A stretch of DNA of 64,000 nucleotides, taken from Bagarius yarrelli. Its lineage: Eukaryota; Chordata; Actinopteri; Siluriformes; Sisoridae. Positions 45,225-56,125 of the stretch are shown here, in pieces. The stretch lies in the NCBI GenBank assembly GCA_005784505.1, contig VCAZ01000184.1:434001-498000 (forward strand), read 5' to 3'. The notes under the pieces are model-generated. The model saw only the letters and a program-made list of their open reading frames with translations, had not been told where the DNA came from and searched no databases. A program made the position numbers and the translations under genes. Within the stretch, counting starts at the first letter, position 1, and every line of letters starts with the position of its first letter.

Positions 45225-45300
45225 GTCCCTAAACTATTTTCTGTGAGGGCCACATCATTTTAGCAAGGGAAGTGGGTCGGGCTTTAATTAAAAATGACAT
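45225..45300. mobile_element. dispersed-repeat fragment
   Basis: ggtccctaaactattttctg and tgagggccacatcat resemble one end of a fish DNA repeat. Too short to name. Confidence 0.35.
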
Positions 45301-45362
45301 TGGACAGAGTGACTTCCAGTATTATGGGAATGATTTTATTATTTTAATGTATTTATAAGCCT

Positions 45363-45536
45363 CCTACATTTACAGCAATCGGCAGACACTCTTATCCAGA
45401 GCGACTTACATTTATTTCTTTTAAACAACTGAGCAATTGGGGGCCTGGTTAAGGGGCCCACGGTGGTGGCTTAGTGGTGCTGGGAATTGAACCCCTGGTC
45501 TTTCTGGTATCAGTTCAACACACTAACCACTTCCCC
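45363..45536 (-). mobile_element. tRNA-derived SINE (family A)
   Basis: Tail cagacactcttatccagagc, body aactgagcaattgggggcct, head gtgctgggaattgaacccct to aaccacttcccc. Confidence 0.85.
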
Positions 45537-45589
45537 TAGTGCTAGATTAGTTATTTTTTTTTTATGAGCATACAGACAAAAAGCAGTAC

Positions 45590-45712
45590 TAGTCAAAAGA
45601 TGGGTGGGTGGGTTTTCAATCATCTCTTGAAGACAGCCAGTGACTCGGCTGTTCTGACGTTAATGAAAAGTTTATTTCACCACTTTGGTGCCAGAACAGA
45701 GAAAAGTCTTGA
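45590..45712 (-). mobile_element. L2-like LINE fragment
   Basis: Shares gaagacagccagtgactcgg, ctgttctgac and ggtgccagaaca with 42520-42735, so it is another antisense copy of the same ORF2 end. It abuts the SINE at 45713. Confidence 0.65.
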
Positions 45713-45867
45713 GCCAGCCACTGTTGGGTCCTTGAGCAAGACCCTTAGCACTTCCCACTCCAGGGGCGCTGTATCATAGCTGACCCTGCGCTTTGACCCC
45801 AACTTACTAAGATGGGATATGCATAGAAACAAATTTCACTGTGCTGTAAAAATAAATAAAGGCATTT
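45713..45867 (+). mobile_element. tRNA-derived SINE (family B), 5'-truncated
   Basis: Body tgggtccttgagcaagaccc, gacccc aacttactaagatg and tail tttcactgtgctgtaaaaat with aataaaggc. The tRNA-like head is missing. Confidence 0.85.
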
Positions 45868-46811
45868 TAACTTTTTACTATTGTTCTAGTTTTAGCCATG
45901 TTCGCTTTCTTTAAAGAAAGTCCAATTTGGGGCTAGAACAGCATTAGAGGCCGTTTAGTCATGACACTTTTTCACTAACAGCAGCTCCCTTGTGGCATCA
46001 TGTGGTCTACTGGTACACGAGTACATCAATTGTGCAGGCTCTCAGCACAATGAGCAATGTTAGCCAGGCCCCATTACACTCGGTCAGATCAGCACACTCT
46101 CTTCTGCCTGATGAGTAGACAGCAGTACCGGACGCTTAAAAGCTTCGACGCCCACTGACAGCCCGGGGCAGGGCAGTGTCGCAAGTGTTCTGCCTGCCAG
46201 CCATTTTCTCAGGACTGAAATAGACAAGCCCATCTTATCTTGCTAGAAAAGCTCAAATAATTAGGGAGAGAGAAACACGTAGAAATGTCACAATATGCAT
46301 ATTAAAAAGATTCGATGATTTGCATTAGGAATAGATTTTTTTCCTTACTACAGGAAGGCTGTTTTCTAGGATGTGTTTTCTCCTTCCTTTCCTTTTAAAT
46401 AGAATGAACAATCCAGCGGCAAATATCAGCGAAAAAGAAATACACACAGATACGCCATTGTGCTTGGGAAGTGCTAGCCTCCCCATTACCCCTACACCAA
46501 ATTGGATTCTTTATAGCCTCAGCCTTACTGGCTCAGAGAGCCGGATCAGCTTCATAATACACTTTCCAATTCATTTTCATTTCTTTCTAGCCTGGCTCGC
46601 TGTGCGTGCAGGGATGTAGTGGTGAGCTATGACAGATGAGAGCAAATGGTTGGCACTGCATGTAAAGTTAATTCCCCAGACACACCAGCCCAGGATTTCT
46701 GTGGCTCGTACCTCCAATAATGATTTGCTGCTGTAATTTGGGCATAAAAATAAAGGCCTAATTGTAAAATCATGGTAGGAAAATGACTGTACGGATGTCT
46801 ATATATAACAA

Positions 46812-46815
<4 letters not shown>
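45868..46815. other. long unique block, possible conserved regulatory DNA
   Basis: About 900 bp without repeats, less AT-rich than its surroundings. It includes tgcatattaaaaagattcg near 46297, ctccaataatgatttgctgc near 46710 and gggcataaaaataaaggcct near 46740. Open frames here have no signature. Confidence 0.35.

Positions 46816-46850
<35 letters not shown>
46816..46850. repeat. (CA)n microsatellite
   Basis: About 17 CA units after a short TA run. Confidence 0.95.
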
Positions 46851-46851
<1 letters not shown>

Positions 46852-47182
46852 CTACATTGATTATTAAGAGATTTGTGAGGAAGAAAACCTTTATTCAAGA
46901 CAAAAAGGTTATTCTGTACATGATGAACTAGCCAACCGTAATGTGATGCGGAATATAATTTTAAGAAGAATAAAAAAAATATATGAAAATATGGGGAAAT
47001 GGAAACAGGAAGAGAAAAAAAAAGTAATTACATCATTTCCTATCTAATGCACACTTTTTTTGTTATTCTGGATGAAAATCTTTCTGGTTGAAATATTCAA
47101 GTTGGATGTTTACATGAGATGTGATTTATTCTGAAAATAGTCTGTTAGTGCGAGTTATGCTAAAGAGATTAGCGATGTGATT
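46851..47182. other. unannotated AT-rich DNA
   Basis: No feature seen. Confidence 0.45.
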
Positions 47183-47361
47183 AGGGAAGTGGTGGCTCAT
47201 GGTTAAGTTGTTGGACTATCAACCCAAAGCTCATGGGTTCCATTCCCAGCTCAACCAAGCCACCACTGTTGGGCCCCTGAGCAAGGCCCTTAACCCTTAA
47301 TTGCTCAGTTGTATAAATGAGATAAATGTACGTCGCTCTGGATAAGAGCGTCTGCTAAATG
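47183..47361 (+). mobile_element. tRNA-derived SINE (family A), full length
   Basis: One of the best copies: head agggaagtggtggctcatgg, box-B-like catgggttccattcccagct, body gggcccctgagcaaggccct, tail gtcgctctggataagagcgt. Confidence 0.92.
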
Positions 47362-48705
47362 ATTGAGCAACCTGAAATGAATTCAAAACTATCACGATAC
47401 GCCGCCCATTTTTTGGAAAATTAAAGGAATTATCTCAAGATCAGGTATGTACGAAAGTATGTGCACTCAAAGAACCCGGAATTAGTCCCTCAACATTAAG
47501 GATTTTTTTATTCATTCAATTTTTCTTCCCTTTTTTCAACCAAATTTTATTTGATTTTTGACATTTTTATTCAGATTCAGGTTGTTTACATGGACCAGTT
47601 TTAATCTGATTAGACTAATTAGACTTAGAATACAATGCTCCATGTAGAAACGAAAAATATGCATATGAAGAATGGGAAAAAAAATGAAGGAAGCCCTTAT
47701 TTATCCACATTAGCATAAGACATTGTGAGACGCCATTTAAAAGTTTATCTTTAGTATTTGCCTGGTCAAATCTTAGGACAGTTATCGTGTCAGATTATGT
47801 GATTTTGACTAGAAAAAATCTTGTCATATTGTCGGTAAAAAACATGCCAGCTACACATTGATTTTCATCCATCATCGCATGTGAAACAACAGCTAAAAAC
47901 AAAGCAGCCCAGCAGTCATAAGTTTGATATTAAAATGACAACGAAACTCCCACCCGCCACAAATAAATCAATGTATAGGAAACACTTTGTCACTTATGTG
48001 AATGAGAACATAATGAGTGATTTGCTAGCTTACCTTGCATGCTAATTTCAATACTCACCAGCAGGGTTACAAAAAACTTCAGACAAACTACAAAGAAGCC
48101 TAATTGACCAGGAAACTGCCTGATCTGGCAACACTGCTCTCCAGGTCGCAAAAGCACCTCCCTATTGATTGCCAACATTTATCTTTTTTTATTTCATCGT
48201 CTTAATCCCTCGATGGTGCATCATAATTGCAAGCGTCCTGTAGTAATAGCTCAACAATGCATTCTTCTATCTAAGTCCACCTAGCAGCACAGTCGTCTCT
48301 CTATTGTTTTGCCATGTTTAAAAGCTGTGTATGGAAAGTATTCGATGCTTCTATTGGTCAACGTCAGTCATGTGACGTTTAATTATTTCTCTTTCATCTC
48401 AACTGATGATTGAACCTTGTACAAATCCCTACGACACCCTATGTCAAGCTAAAATTGGGCTAAAGTTATAAAATCTGGCAGGGGTTTTAGGCAAATTTTG
48501 CCTTATTTATTCTAAATAGTGTAATGCAAAAAAAAATAATAATAATAAAAAGCTACACACAGTTGTTATTTGCCTCAACAGACTGGTTCTCTGCCCACAA
48601 AGTAATTAAAGATCTGATGCATATGGCAAGAAAAACTGGAAAAGCTTTCAGCAAATCACTTTAATTGGTTGGAATCCACTTTCTTTTTTACCCTCGAAGT
48701 TCACA
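47362..48705. other. unannotated AT-rich DNA
   Basis: No gene or recognised repeat. Short AAT run near 48536. Confidence 0.45.
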
Positions 48706-48713
48706 GCATAGAC

Positions 48714-48902
48714 CAGGGGTCACCCGACTCTGCTTTCTGGAGGGCTGGTGTTCTGAAAAATTTTGCTTCAACTCACCTAAACACACCTGCCTGTAACTTT
48801 CAAGGTTTAAGCAAAGATCAGCTGGGTCAGGTGTGTTTGATTAGGGTTGGAGCTAAACTCTGTAGGACACCAGCCCTCCAGGACCAAGTTTAGTGACCCC
48901 TG
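48714..48902. mobile_element. hAT-type palindromic MITE, copy 3
   Basis: Perfect inverted ends caggggtcac and gtgacccctg, inner arms ctggagggctggtgttctg and gtaggacaccagccctccag. Flanking gcatagac (48706-48713) and gaataaac (48903-48910) agree at 6 of 8 positions, an eroded 8-bp target duplication. Confidence 0.8.
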
Positions 48903-48910
48903 GAATAAAC

Positions 48911-49927
48911 TCATTAATCTGCACAACTTTCTTAAATGAATGATCTAGGGTAGCCCGTCAGGCTGATTTCATGCTAAATTGCACATCGAACCTTGTCATA
49001 ATAGCATATAAATATGTGTGTTTTCCTGCACCAAATAAAGCTGTAAAAATTAAAAGTAGAATCCACCATGTAATTACTTTGTGGTTATATCATCTCTATT
49101 ATAAATGGGGTCCAATTAAAAACAAAGTATTCCAAGTATACACAGCAAAGGCACAGCTGTAGTGGGCTGTTATAAACATTTATTCGATTAAATTCTGAAT
49201 GCTAATCAAGTTTGAATATTAGCATTGTTTGATTGAAGCTGTAGCCTTAAGACCTCACAGTGCTGTGAGAAATATTTTACTTTCAGTTTAATTAAATCTG
49301 TACAGCGTAAAAAAAAAGGCAATCATACAGTCAATTACTGAGGCTAAATAAGATGCACATCTGTCTACATTTAGACTTAATATTAATAGATATTAGTCAC
49401 ACATTAAATTTACACAGCCACAAATCTGTTTACGTAGACATTTATTTACATTTACTAGTCAACCAATTTCGATCACTTTCCAGCTATTTAAATATTGTAT
49501 AATAGTAGCTAGCATTATACAGTAGTAGCATTTATATAATTAAAACAATTATCTAGGAATCCAGCTAATATTTTGCCCTTCTTCTGCCGGGCCCCCATTT
49601 TGCAGACTATAAAGATTTCAACATAAGCGGTACACTGGTAAAGCATCCGTATGGGCCATAATCTACTCAACGGAATGTACATTCATATAGCGGAATATCG
49701 AGTGGAGCATCACATCACTTAGTGACAACTGGTAGATGGAATGCCAAAACTTTGTTCCAAAAAACAGCCGAGTGGTGCAGCGTAGCATAGCATATTTTCA
49801 GCTAATATTTCAACTGTATTTCTCAATTTGAAATTCCGGTGCATTCCTTTTAAAACACTAGCCTTTCTGTAGCCCCTCATTATAACTCCATACCACTAGG
49901 GGTCACACCCTTCAGTTTGGGAAACAC
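48911..49927. other. unannotated AT-rich DNA
   Basis: No gene or recognised repeat. Confidence 0.45.
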
Positions 49928-49935
49928 TATTATTC

Positions 49936-50287
49936 ATTCATTCATCTCGTAAACTTGCTTGTTCCCTAATTCGGGGTCACGGGGATCTGCTGGCGTCTAT
50001 CCCAGCCATCTCTGAAAGGGCAACAGGCAGAAGGGGTTCTACACCCTGGACGGGTTGCCAGTCCATCACAGGGCCACACACACACACACTCCTATGGGCA
50101 ATTTAGAATCACAAATTAACCTAACATACATGGTTTTTGGACTGTGAGAGAAAACCGGAGTACCTGGAGTAAACCCACGTAAGCACGGGTAGAAGATGCA
50201 AACTCCACACAGAAAGGCCCCTGCCTAGGAATCGAACCTGGGACCTTCTTGTTGTGCAGTGCTAGCCACTAAGCCACTGTGCTGCCC
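49936..50287 (-). mobile_element. Mermaid/DANA-type SINE with target duplication
   Basis: Full-length minus-strand copy (gggtcacggggatctgctgg to agccactaagccactgtgct's head region). tattattc occurs at 49928-49935 and 50293-50300, a likely target duplication. Confidence 0.9.
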
Positions 50288-50300
50288 CGCTGTATTATTC

Positions 50301-50875
50301 TATTATGTAATGCTAGCTAATAGTCAACTGGCCAATGTTTAGTTTACTATTAAAAAACAAGGTAGCAAACAGTAAGCATAAACGCAAGCATTACTCATGT
50401 ATGCCAGAATTTATGAGATAAATTAATGAGACAGAAAGGTAAACGATAGGTGTGAGAATGTTCAGACTGGTAGAAGATGAAAGTAGCGGGTGGGAAACGG
50501 TAAGGACATTGTCTGTGAATAACACCTGCCCATTAGTAACAGTTCGACTCACTAGTAAAAAAACAAGGTTTTGTTAGGGCTGTGCTGTTTCACTGTTTTT
50601 GGAAAAATGTTCCCTTCCATCATTCGTCCAGCTAAAATGTACAGATTTAAGCCACAGAAACAGTTTCCTTGTCTTTATGACAGCGTTAAAGAAAGCAAGC
50701 TGCTTTTATGACAATCTGTTTCCTGCTGTGTATGTGTGTATGTGTTCAGCTTAAAGTACACACCACTTAAGATCTGAATACCATCAACTAAGCCAAATCT
50801 GACTCCCAAGACTGCTTGAAGTTTGCGAGGTTCAAATGGGAGATGTATGATAAACCATTTAATTAATGTATATGT
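50301..50875. other. unannotated DNA
   Basis: No gene or recognised repeat. Confidence 0.45.
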
Positions 50876-50950
50876 GTGTGTGTATGTGTGTATATATATA
50901 TATACAGTATATACGTATGTATGTTTGTATATACACACACACATATATAT
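50876..50950. repeat. compound GT/TA repeat
   Basis: tgtgtgtgtatgtgtg, a TA run, tacagtatatacgtatg, and a CA/TA end. Confidence 0.85.
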
Positions 50951-50990
50951 AACATAAAAATCAAGATTGTATGTGGCTGCATAGAATAAG

Positions 50991-51167
50991 TTACATTTAG
51001 CATCGTTAGGCAGACGCCCTTATTTAAAGAGACTTACAGTTATATTTTTTTTTTATACATCTGATTAATTGGGGGGTTTAGGAGCCTTGTTTAGGGGTGG
51101 GAATCGAACCCAAGATCATCCAGTTAGCAGGCCAACACCTTAATCACTACTGCGCTACCACTGCTTA
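50991..51167 (-). mobile_element. tRNA-derived SINE (family A)
   Basis: Tail aggcagacgcccttatttaa, partly deleted body, head gtgggaatcgaacccaagat to gcgctaccactgctta. Confidence 0.85.
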
Positions 51168-51493
51168 CTGTTTTACTATACCGATATAGGTCTAAACATT
51201 TTCATTTCAAGATTTGTTTCCAACTAAAACAAATGATAGAAACCATGATTTATAAATGCAACACTTATTTACTGATTCATTCACTAACTAAAACATAAAA
51301 CAAATAAAAATTTATCAGCAAATATCATGAGCTTTTTTTGTCATTTTGTTGGTTCAGTTTATAAAAATGTAATAATCCTGCTACCTAGAAAACTACCTAT
51401 ACCTAAACCTTAAACTTAAGGCCATTATAGACACTGCATGTCATGTGACACAGTGCTAGCTGTGGAGAAAAGTACCACTCAACAGAAATAAAT
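51168..51493. other. unannotated AT-rich DNA
   Basis: No feature seen. Confidence 0.45.
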
Positions 51494-51676
51494 GACATTT
51501 ACATCAATTGGCAGACATCCTTACCCAGAGTGACTTTCACTTATCTCTTTCATACAACTGAGAAACTGGGGGTTGAGGGCTTACTCATGGGCCCAACAGT
51601 GGCAGCTTGGTGCTGGGAGTCAAACCCTGATCTTCCAATTGTCAGTCCAACCCCTTAATCACTGCGACACTACTTA
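51494..51676 (-). mobile_element. tRNA-derived SINE (family A)
   Basis: Tail ggcagacatccttacccaga, body aactgagaaactgggggttg, head gctgggagtcaaaccctgat. Confidence 0.85.
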
Positions 51677-51740
51677 CCATGCTCAAGGTTTTCTTGGCTG
51701 TAGGGATTAAAAAAAAAAACCAGTAATGAGCATGAGGATG

Positions 51741-51869
51741 TGGTCGCACAGAGGTTATAATGTTGCTGCTAATTGGAAAATCAGGGTTTTTTCCCCAGCA
51801 CCACCAAGTTACCACTGCTGGGCCCCTAAGCAAGGTCCTTAACCTTGTAAGCCTTAAATGTAAGACACT
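51741..51869 (+). mobile_element. tRNA-derived SINE (family A), tail truncated
   Basis: Head gaggttataatgttgctgct, box B decayed (cagggttttttccccagcac), body gggcccctaagcaaggtcct, short tail. Confidence 0.75.
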
Positions 51870-51895
51870 ATATAATATAATATATATATATATAT

Positions 51896-52132
51896 GGGCC
51901 AGTGGTGGCTCAAATGGTTAAGGTGCTGAGTTGCTGATCTGAAGACCAGAAACACCTGGGTTCAAGCTCCACCACCGGCAAGCCAGCCATTGTTGGGTCC
52001 TTGAGCAAGACCCTTAACCCTTCCTGCTCCAGGGGCGCTGCATCATAGCTGACCCTGCGCCCTGACCCCAACCTACTAAGATGGGATATGCAAAAAAAAG
52101 CATTTCATTGGCTCTGTACACGTACCTTGCAC
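51896..52132 (+). mobile_element. tRNA-derived SINE (family B) with an alternative tail
   Basis: Intact head (ccagtggtggctcaaatggt), box-B-like cacctgggttcaagctccac, body cttcctgctccaggggcgct and aagatgggatatgc. It then ends gcatttcattggctctgtac, accttgcacaatga, which matches the LINE tail at 33912-33985 instead of the tail of the other family B copies. Confidence 0.85.
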
Positions 52133-52135
52133 AAT

Positions 52136-52749
52136 GAATTGAATATTTATTTATTTTATATCTACAGAAGTTTAATATCACCTTATGGTACTCAGCTGAG
52201 TGAATTACTACCAGAACCAAATCATGTTCCCTTCTAGAACTGGCTTTGTTTGACATCTTAATATCATCCAAGTCCATTACACTAACAACAACCTTCTAAC
52301 AATAATGAAAAATCCCAGCGCGTGTTTTAGCAATCTACTTTTACGCGGATTTAAACTTGGCAGCTATGTGATTTTGCTAGGGTCTGACTTTTTTCTTTGT
52401 CCTGACAGCTAGCACCATGTGTTTGGCCCATCAATCAAATGTGCAATGATGCCATGTTAACATCATTTTCTACAGAACGACTGTTAAATGAGGCATACAG
52501 TACTAAATGTGCCAAACTCCTATTTTTGCTGACAATCTCTTACACACAGGATATTAATCAGATTATTTTTTTAAACTGGGAGATTATTTTAGGAAAAAGA
52601 TATGGCAAATGATTATATAATATACAATTTGGAGGTAAATATACTGAATATCACTCATGTGATGTATCGTAAATTTATCAGCATAAATGACTAAAATTCT
52701 TTGTTACAGTATGTAAACCTGTGTTATCATCGGAGTCTTTTAGCGTGAA
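52136..52749. other. unannotated AT-rich DNA
   Basis: No gene or recognised repeat. Confidence 0.45.
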
Positions 52750-52764
52750 CTGAATTGGCTATTA

Positions 52765-52932
52765 TCTATCTTTACATCCATCCATCCATTCATCCATCCA
52801 TCCGTCTATCCATTCATCCTCTATACCCGGTTATTCCCTAATTCGGAATTACGGAGATCTGCTGGAGTCTATTCCAGCCGTCTCAGAAAGGGCAAATGGC
52901 AGGAGTGGTGCACCCTGGACAGGTCGCAAGTC
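52765..52932 (-). mobile_element. Mermaid/DANA-type SINE, 5'-truncated, perfect 15-bp target duplication
   Basis: Minus-strand copy with an expanded atcc tail (52776-52817), ggagatctgctggagtctat and ccctggacaggtcgcaagtc; the tRNA head and middle are absent. ctgaattggctatta flanks it exactly at 52750-52764 and 52933-52947. Confidence 0.92.
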
Positions 52933-53442
52933 CTGAATTGGCTATTAGTCAAGTAAATTTTATTTTTGCTTCGGTTGATAATGCTTTTTAGGCTCCATAT
53001 ATGAATAACCAAATCTATCATCAGCCTGATCTTTCTCTTTGCCCTTACTGCTACTTCCTTTTAAAGTTGCCCCAGTTCTGCATTTTCAGCATGTTGAGAT
53101 CAAGATGGCATAATTCTCTCCTTTAAGCACACAGAAGAGTTTAACAATGCTGCATGGTTGGAAGGTAGGAACGGTGCTGACTCAGGCTTTTCACACACTG
53201 GAAGGAAATACAGCTGAGCCTTCACACCTAAAGATTGATGCCAGTCTGTAGACAGAAAAGATTCTATAAAGCAAGAGAATGGATACAGCTGTATTGGAAC
53301 AAAACTAGAAAAAAATATAAATAGGAGGAAATATTTTTGTAGCGGTTCAGCAAATTTTGCAGATGGTGATGAAAATCATTATACGCCACTGTGAAAGTGA
53401 ATATATACAGTATATACTTCCTTTACCAGACGTTTTTATGAA

Positions 53443-53556
53443 TTAAATGATGACATCACTGGCAATATATATATATATATTTATTTATTTTTAATTTTTT
53501 GTTACTTATATTCATATACTTAAATGATGACATCAGTGGCAATATATGTATATGTA
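53443..53556. repeat. 77-bp local duplication
   Basis: taaatgatgacatcactggc then aatatat at about 53444, and taaatgatgacatcagtggc then aatatat at about 53521. Confidence 0.8.
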
Positions 53557-54645
53557 TTACCATCAACTATTATAGATCATTATAATTACTCAACAACTAT
53601 TATAACTATTAATATTAATATCAACTATTATCTTTAAAATCGAACATTCACCTAAAACGTCATCAGTTGATATTGACAGGCTGTACGACTAATACTTTAG
53701 TTTACTTCACTACATGATAAGGATACATGTTAATATCTTTTTATCCATCCCTAAATCTCATCCAATCAACAAAGAGGAAACTCCATTCGGTTGGGTTTTA
53801 TTTCTCCATTATCTGAGATAAATGATTCTTGTGACATTTGTGAGTTTCGGGATTATCTTAAAGGGACGATTGTAAAAGCTGGGAAGCTGCGCCGGATTTA
53901 TATCAGCTGACCTTTTTCACCTGGAGGAAAATGAAAGAAAGGCAAAGGAGACCTTTACAAAGTGAATGTGAGTTATGCTTCATGTAGGTCAGGGTAATTA
54001 TGGGATATTACTATTTAATATTAGCTTAAAGCAGAATAAATCAAAGATAGTGAAGGTCACTTTGTCCTTGCATAACCGAGCCGGTTATTTCCACACCACA
54101 CTCTTAAGCTTAGACTTTTTGTCCATTTTCAATATGAACACAAATCAAGAATTTTCATTTCATTCTTTGCATGAATTCTTTTATACTCATTGATGTGATG
54201 CACGCAATAATAACAGACAAGCTAGAGTTAAATACCATGAATTGTAAATGAAAATGACTGACGTCTGTTGCTATGTGCAGTTTGTCAGCTCCTCTTGACA
54301 CTATTCCTAGTGCCATTCCTGGAACACTGCTGACTAGATCTCATGTTGATGTTGGACAATTCTCAGCACAGCAGTCACACCGACATGGTTGTGTGTGTGG
54401 TTTTGCTTTAGGACTATCAGGCACAGCAGCAATTTTTGGATTTCTGAAAGCCTCAGTGTGACTACTGGGTTGAAAAACAGCTTATTGACTTGAAAATATA
54501 CAATTAGCGGCACCCCTTTATTCAAAAGTGAGAGTGTTGGAATGGTAAAATGAACGAATTGAGAATGAATCAAAATTTTGGTTTAGTTTTTACAGTCACT
54601 TTCAAACTGATGTTGTAATCATCCACCACCTGAATAATATTAGGT
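53557..54645. other. unannotated DNA with a candidate conserved block
   Basis: The 53750-53965 part is unique, with caacaaagaggaaac (TCF/LEF-like), atttatatcagctgac (E-box) and tgacctttttcacctgg. No gene; short open frames lack signatures. Confidence 0.35.
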
Positions 54646-54649
54646 CAGA

Positions 54650-55455
54650 AGTGGTCCTGTAGTGGTATGTTCGCACTGATGGAGATCAAAGGACTGAGGA
54701 ATTGAAGGACTGGGTAAAGAGGGGGGCTGTGGTAGACTGAGATAACAGTGAACAGAGTAGGGAGTAGGACTAATGTGGACCAAGGTAATGTTAGACAGGG
54801 TAGAGAGCAGGACTAACGTAGAATGGAATAATGATGGGCAGAAGTAAAATGTGGGACAGATGTAGCGATGGGCAGGTAGAGAGTGTTGGAGTAAGGTGGA
54901 ACGAGGTAGTGGTGGACAGGGCCGATAGCAGAACTGAAGTGGAGTAAGGTAGTGGTGGACAGGTTAAAAAGAGGGCTTGGGTTAAATTAAGGTAGTGAGG
55001 GACAGGATTGAAAAAGGACACTAAGGTTTGGTAATAGTAAACCAGATGGAAAGTAAAATGGACATGGAGAAAAGGTAAAAGTGGACAGTGGTAGAGGTGG
55101 ACAGGGACAAATAAGGGACTAAGGCAGACTGAGAAAGGGGGATTGATTGGGCATAGGAAAAAGAGGCCTGGGGAAAATAAGAGACTAAGGCAGACTGAGA
55201 AAGAGGAACTGAATAGGCAAAGATAAAAGTGGCCAGGGAAGAAAGGGGGACTAGGGTGGAGGTGGACAGGGTAGATAAAAGGACAGGGTGCAGTGAGATA
55301 CTGTAGAAAGAGAGACAGAATGGGGTAATGGTGGAGGACAGGGTAGAAAGTGGGACAGGTAAAGCGATGGACAGAATCGAGAATGTTGAGTAAGGTGGAC
55401 TGAAGTAGTGGTGGACAGGGCAGATAGCAGGACTGAAGTGAACCATTGTAGCAAT
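54650..55455. repeat. degenerate purine-rich minisatellite
   Basis: Built from variants of ggtagtggtggacagggcag and agactgagaaag units. A block of about 95 bp recurs near 54860-54950 and 55350-55442 (ttgagtaaggtgga, gtagtggtggacaggg, agcaggactgaagtg). A shorter unit with gactaaggcagactgagaaa recurs at 55109 and 55183. The 243-codon minus-strand frame lies inside it and is compositional. Confidence 0.8.
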
Positions 55456-55596
55456 GAAGAGAGTAAGTTGCAGTTGCAGGTGGCATGAATAAAAAGTGAT
55501 CACTGCATATCTGGTAGCACAAATATTGAAAAATCTAGACAATACAGAACCGTTAAACACCTTTTAGGGTAACACATTAAACAGTCATTTCAAGTG

Positions 55597-56125
55597 AATC
55601 ATTCGTCTCCACCGAACCCTATTATCTACATCCTCTTTGCTCACACCCACTAACTTCATGTCCTCGTTTATCGCATCCACATACCTCCTCTTTGGTCTTC
55701 CTCTTTGTCTTCTGCCTGGTAGCTTCATTTCTAACATCCTCCTACCAATATATTCACTATCCCTCCTCTATACATGTCCAAACCACCTCAATCTGGCTTC
55801 CCTGACTTTCTCCCCAAAACATCTAACATGAGCCGTCCCACTGATGAACTCGATCCTAATCCTATCCAACCTCCTCACTCCCAAAGAAAACCACAACATC
55901 TTCAGCTCTGCTACTTCCAGCTCTGCCACCTGTCTCTAAACCATACATCATAGCTGCTCTCACCACTGTCTCTAAACCATACATCATATAGTTGGTCTCA
56001 ACACGGTCTTGTACACCTTCCCCTTAATTCTAGCTGATATTCTCCTGTCACACATCACTCCTGACACGTTTCTCCACCCATTCCCACTTGCCTGCACTCG
56101 CTTCTTTACCTCTGGCAGAAACAAA
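55597..56125 (-). mobile_element. RTE-like LINE, ORF C-terminal relic
   Basis: The minus strand encodes, from right to left, VKKRVQASGNGWRNVSGVM and RISARIKGKVYKT, the part after the RTE catalytic core. Further along it encodes the LRWFGH, EYIGRR and LPGRR segments also seen at 41525-41932. A 22-bp segment is duplicated in tandem (55931-55952 and 55967-55988). Missing bases and stops kill the frame, and the 3' end stops near acatcctctttgctcaca without the RQMIRCGDP segment being clear. Confidence 0.85.

Noticed and set aside
47183..47361. functional tRNA gene in the SINE head
   Set aside because: Box-A and box-B-like motifs are present, but the cloverleaf is degraded and the sequence continues into a SINE body; the same holds for the other family A and B copies.
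54791..55522. 243-codon minus-strand open frame as a gene
   Set aside because: It coincides with a degenerate minisatellite, is low-complexity, and a second long frame overlaps it on the same strand.
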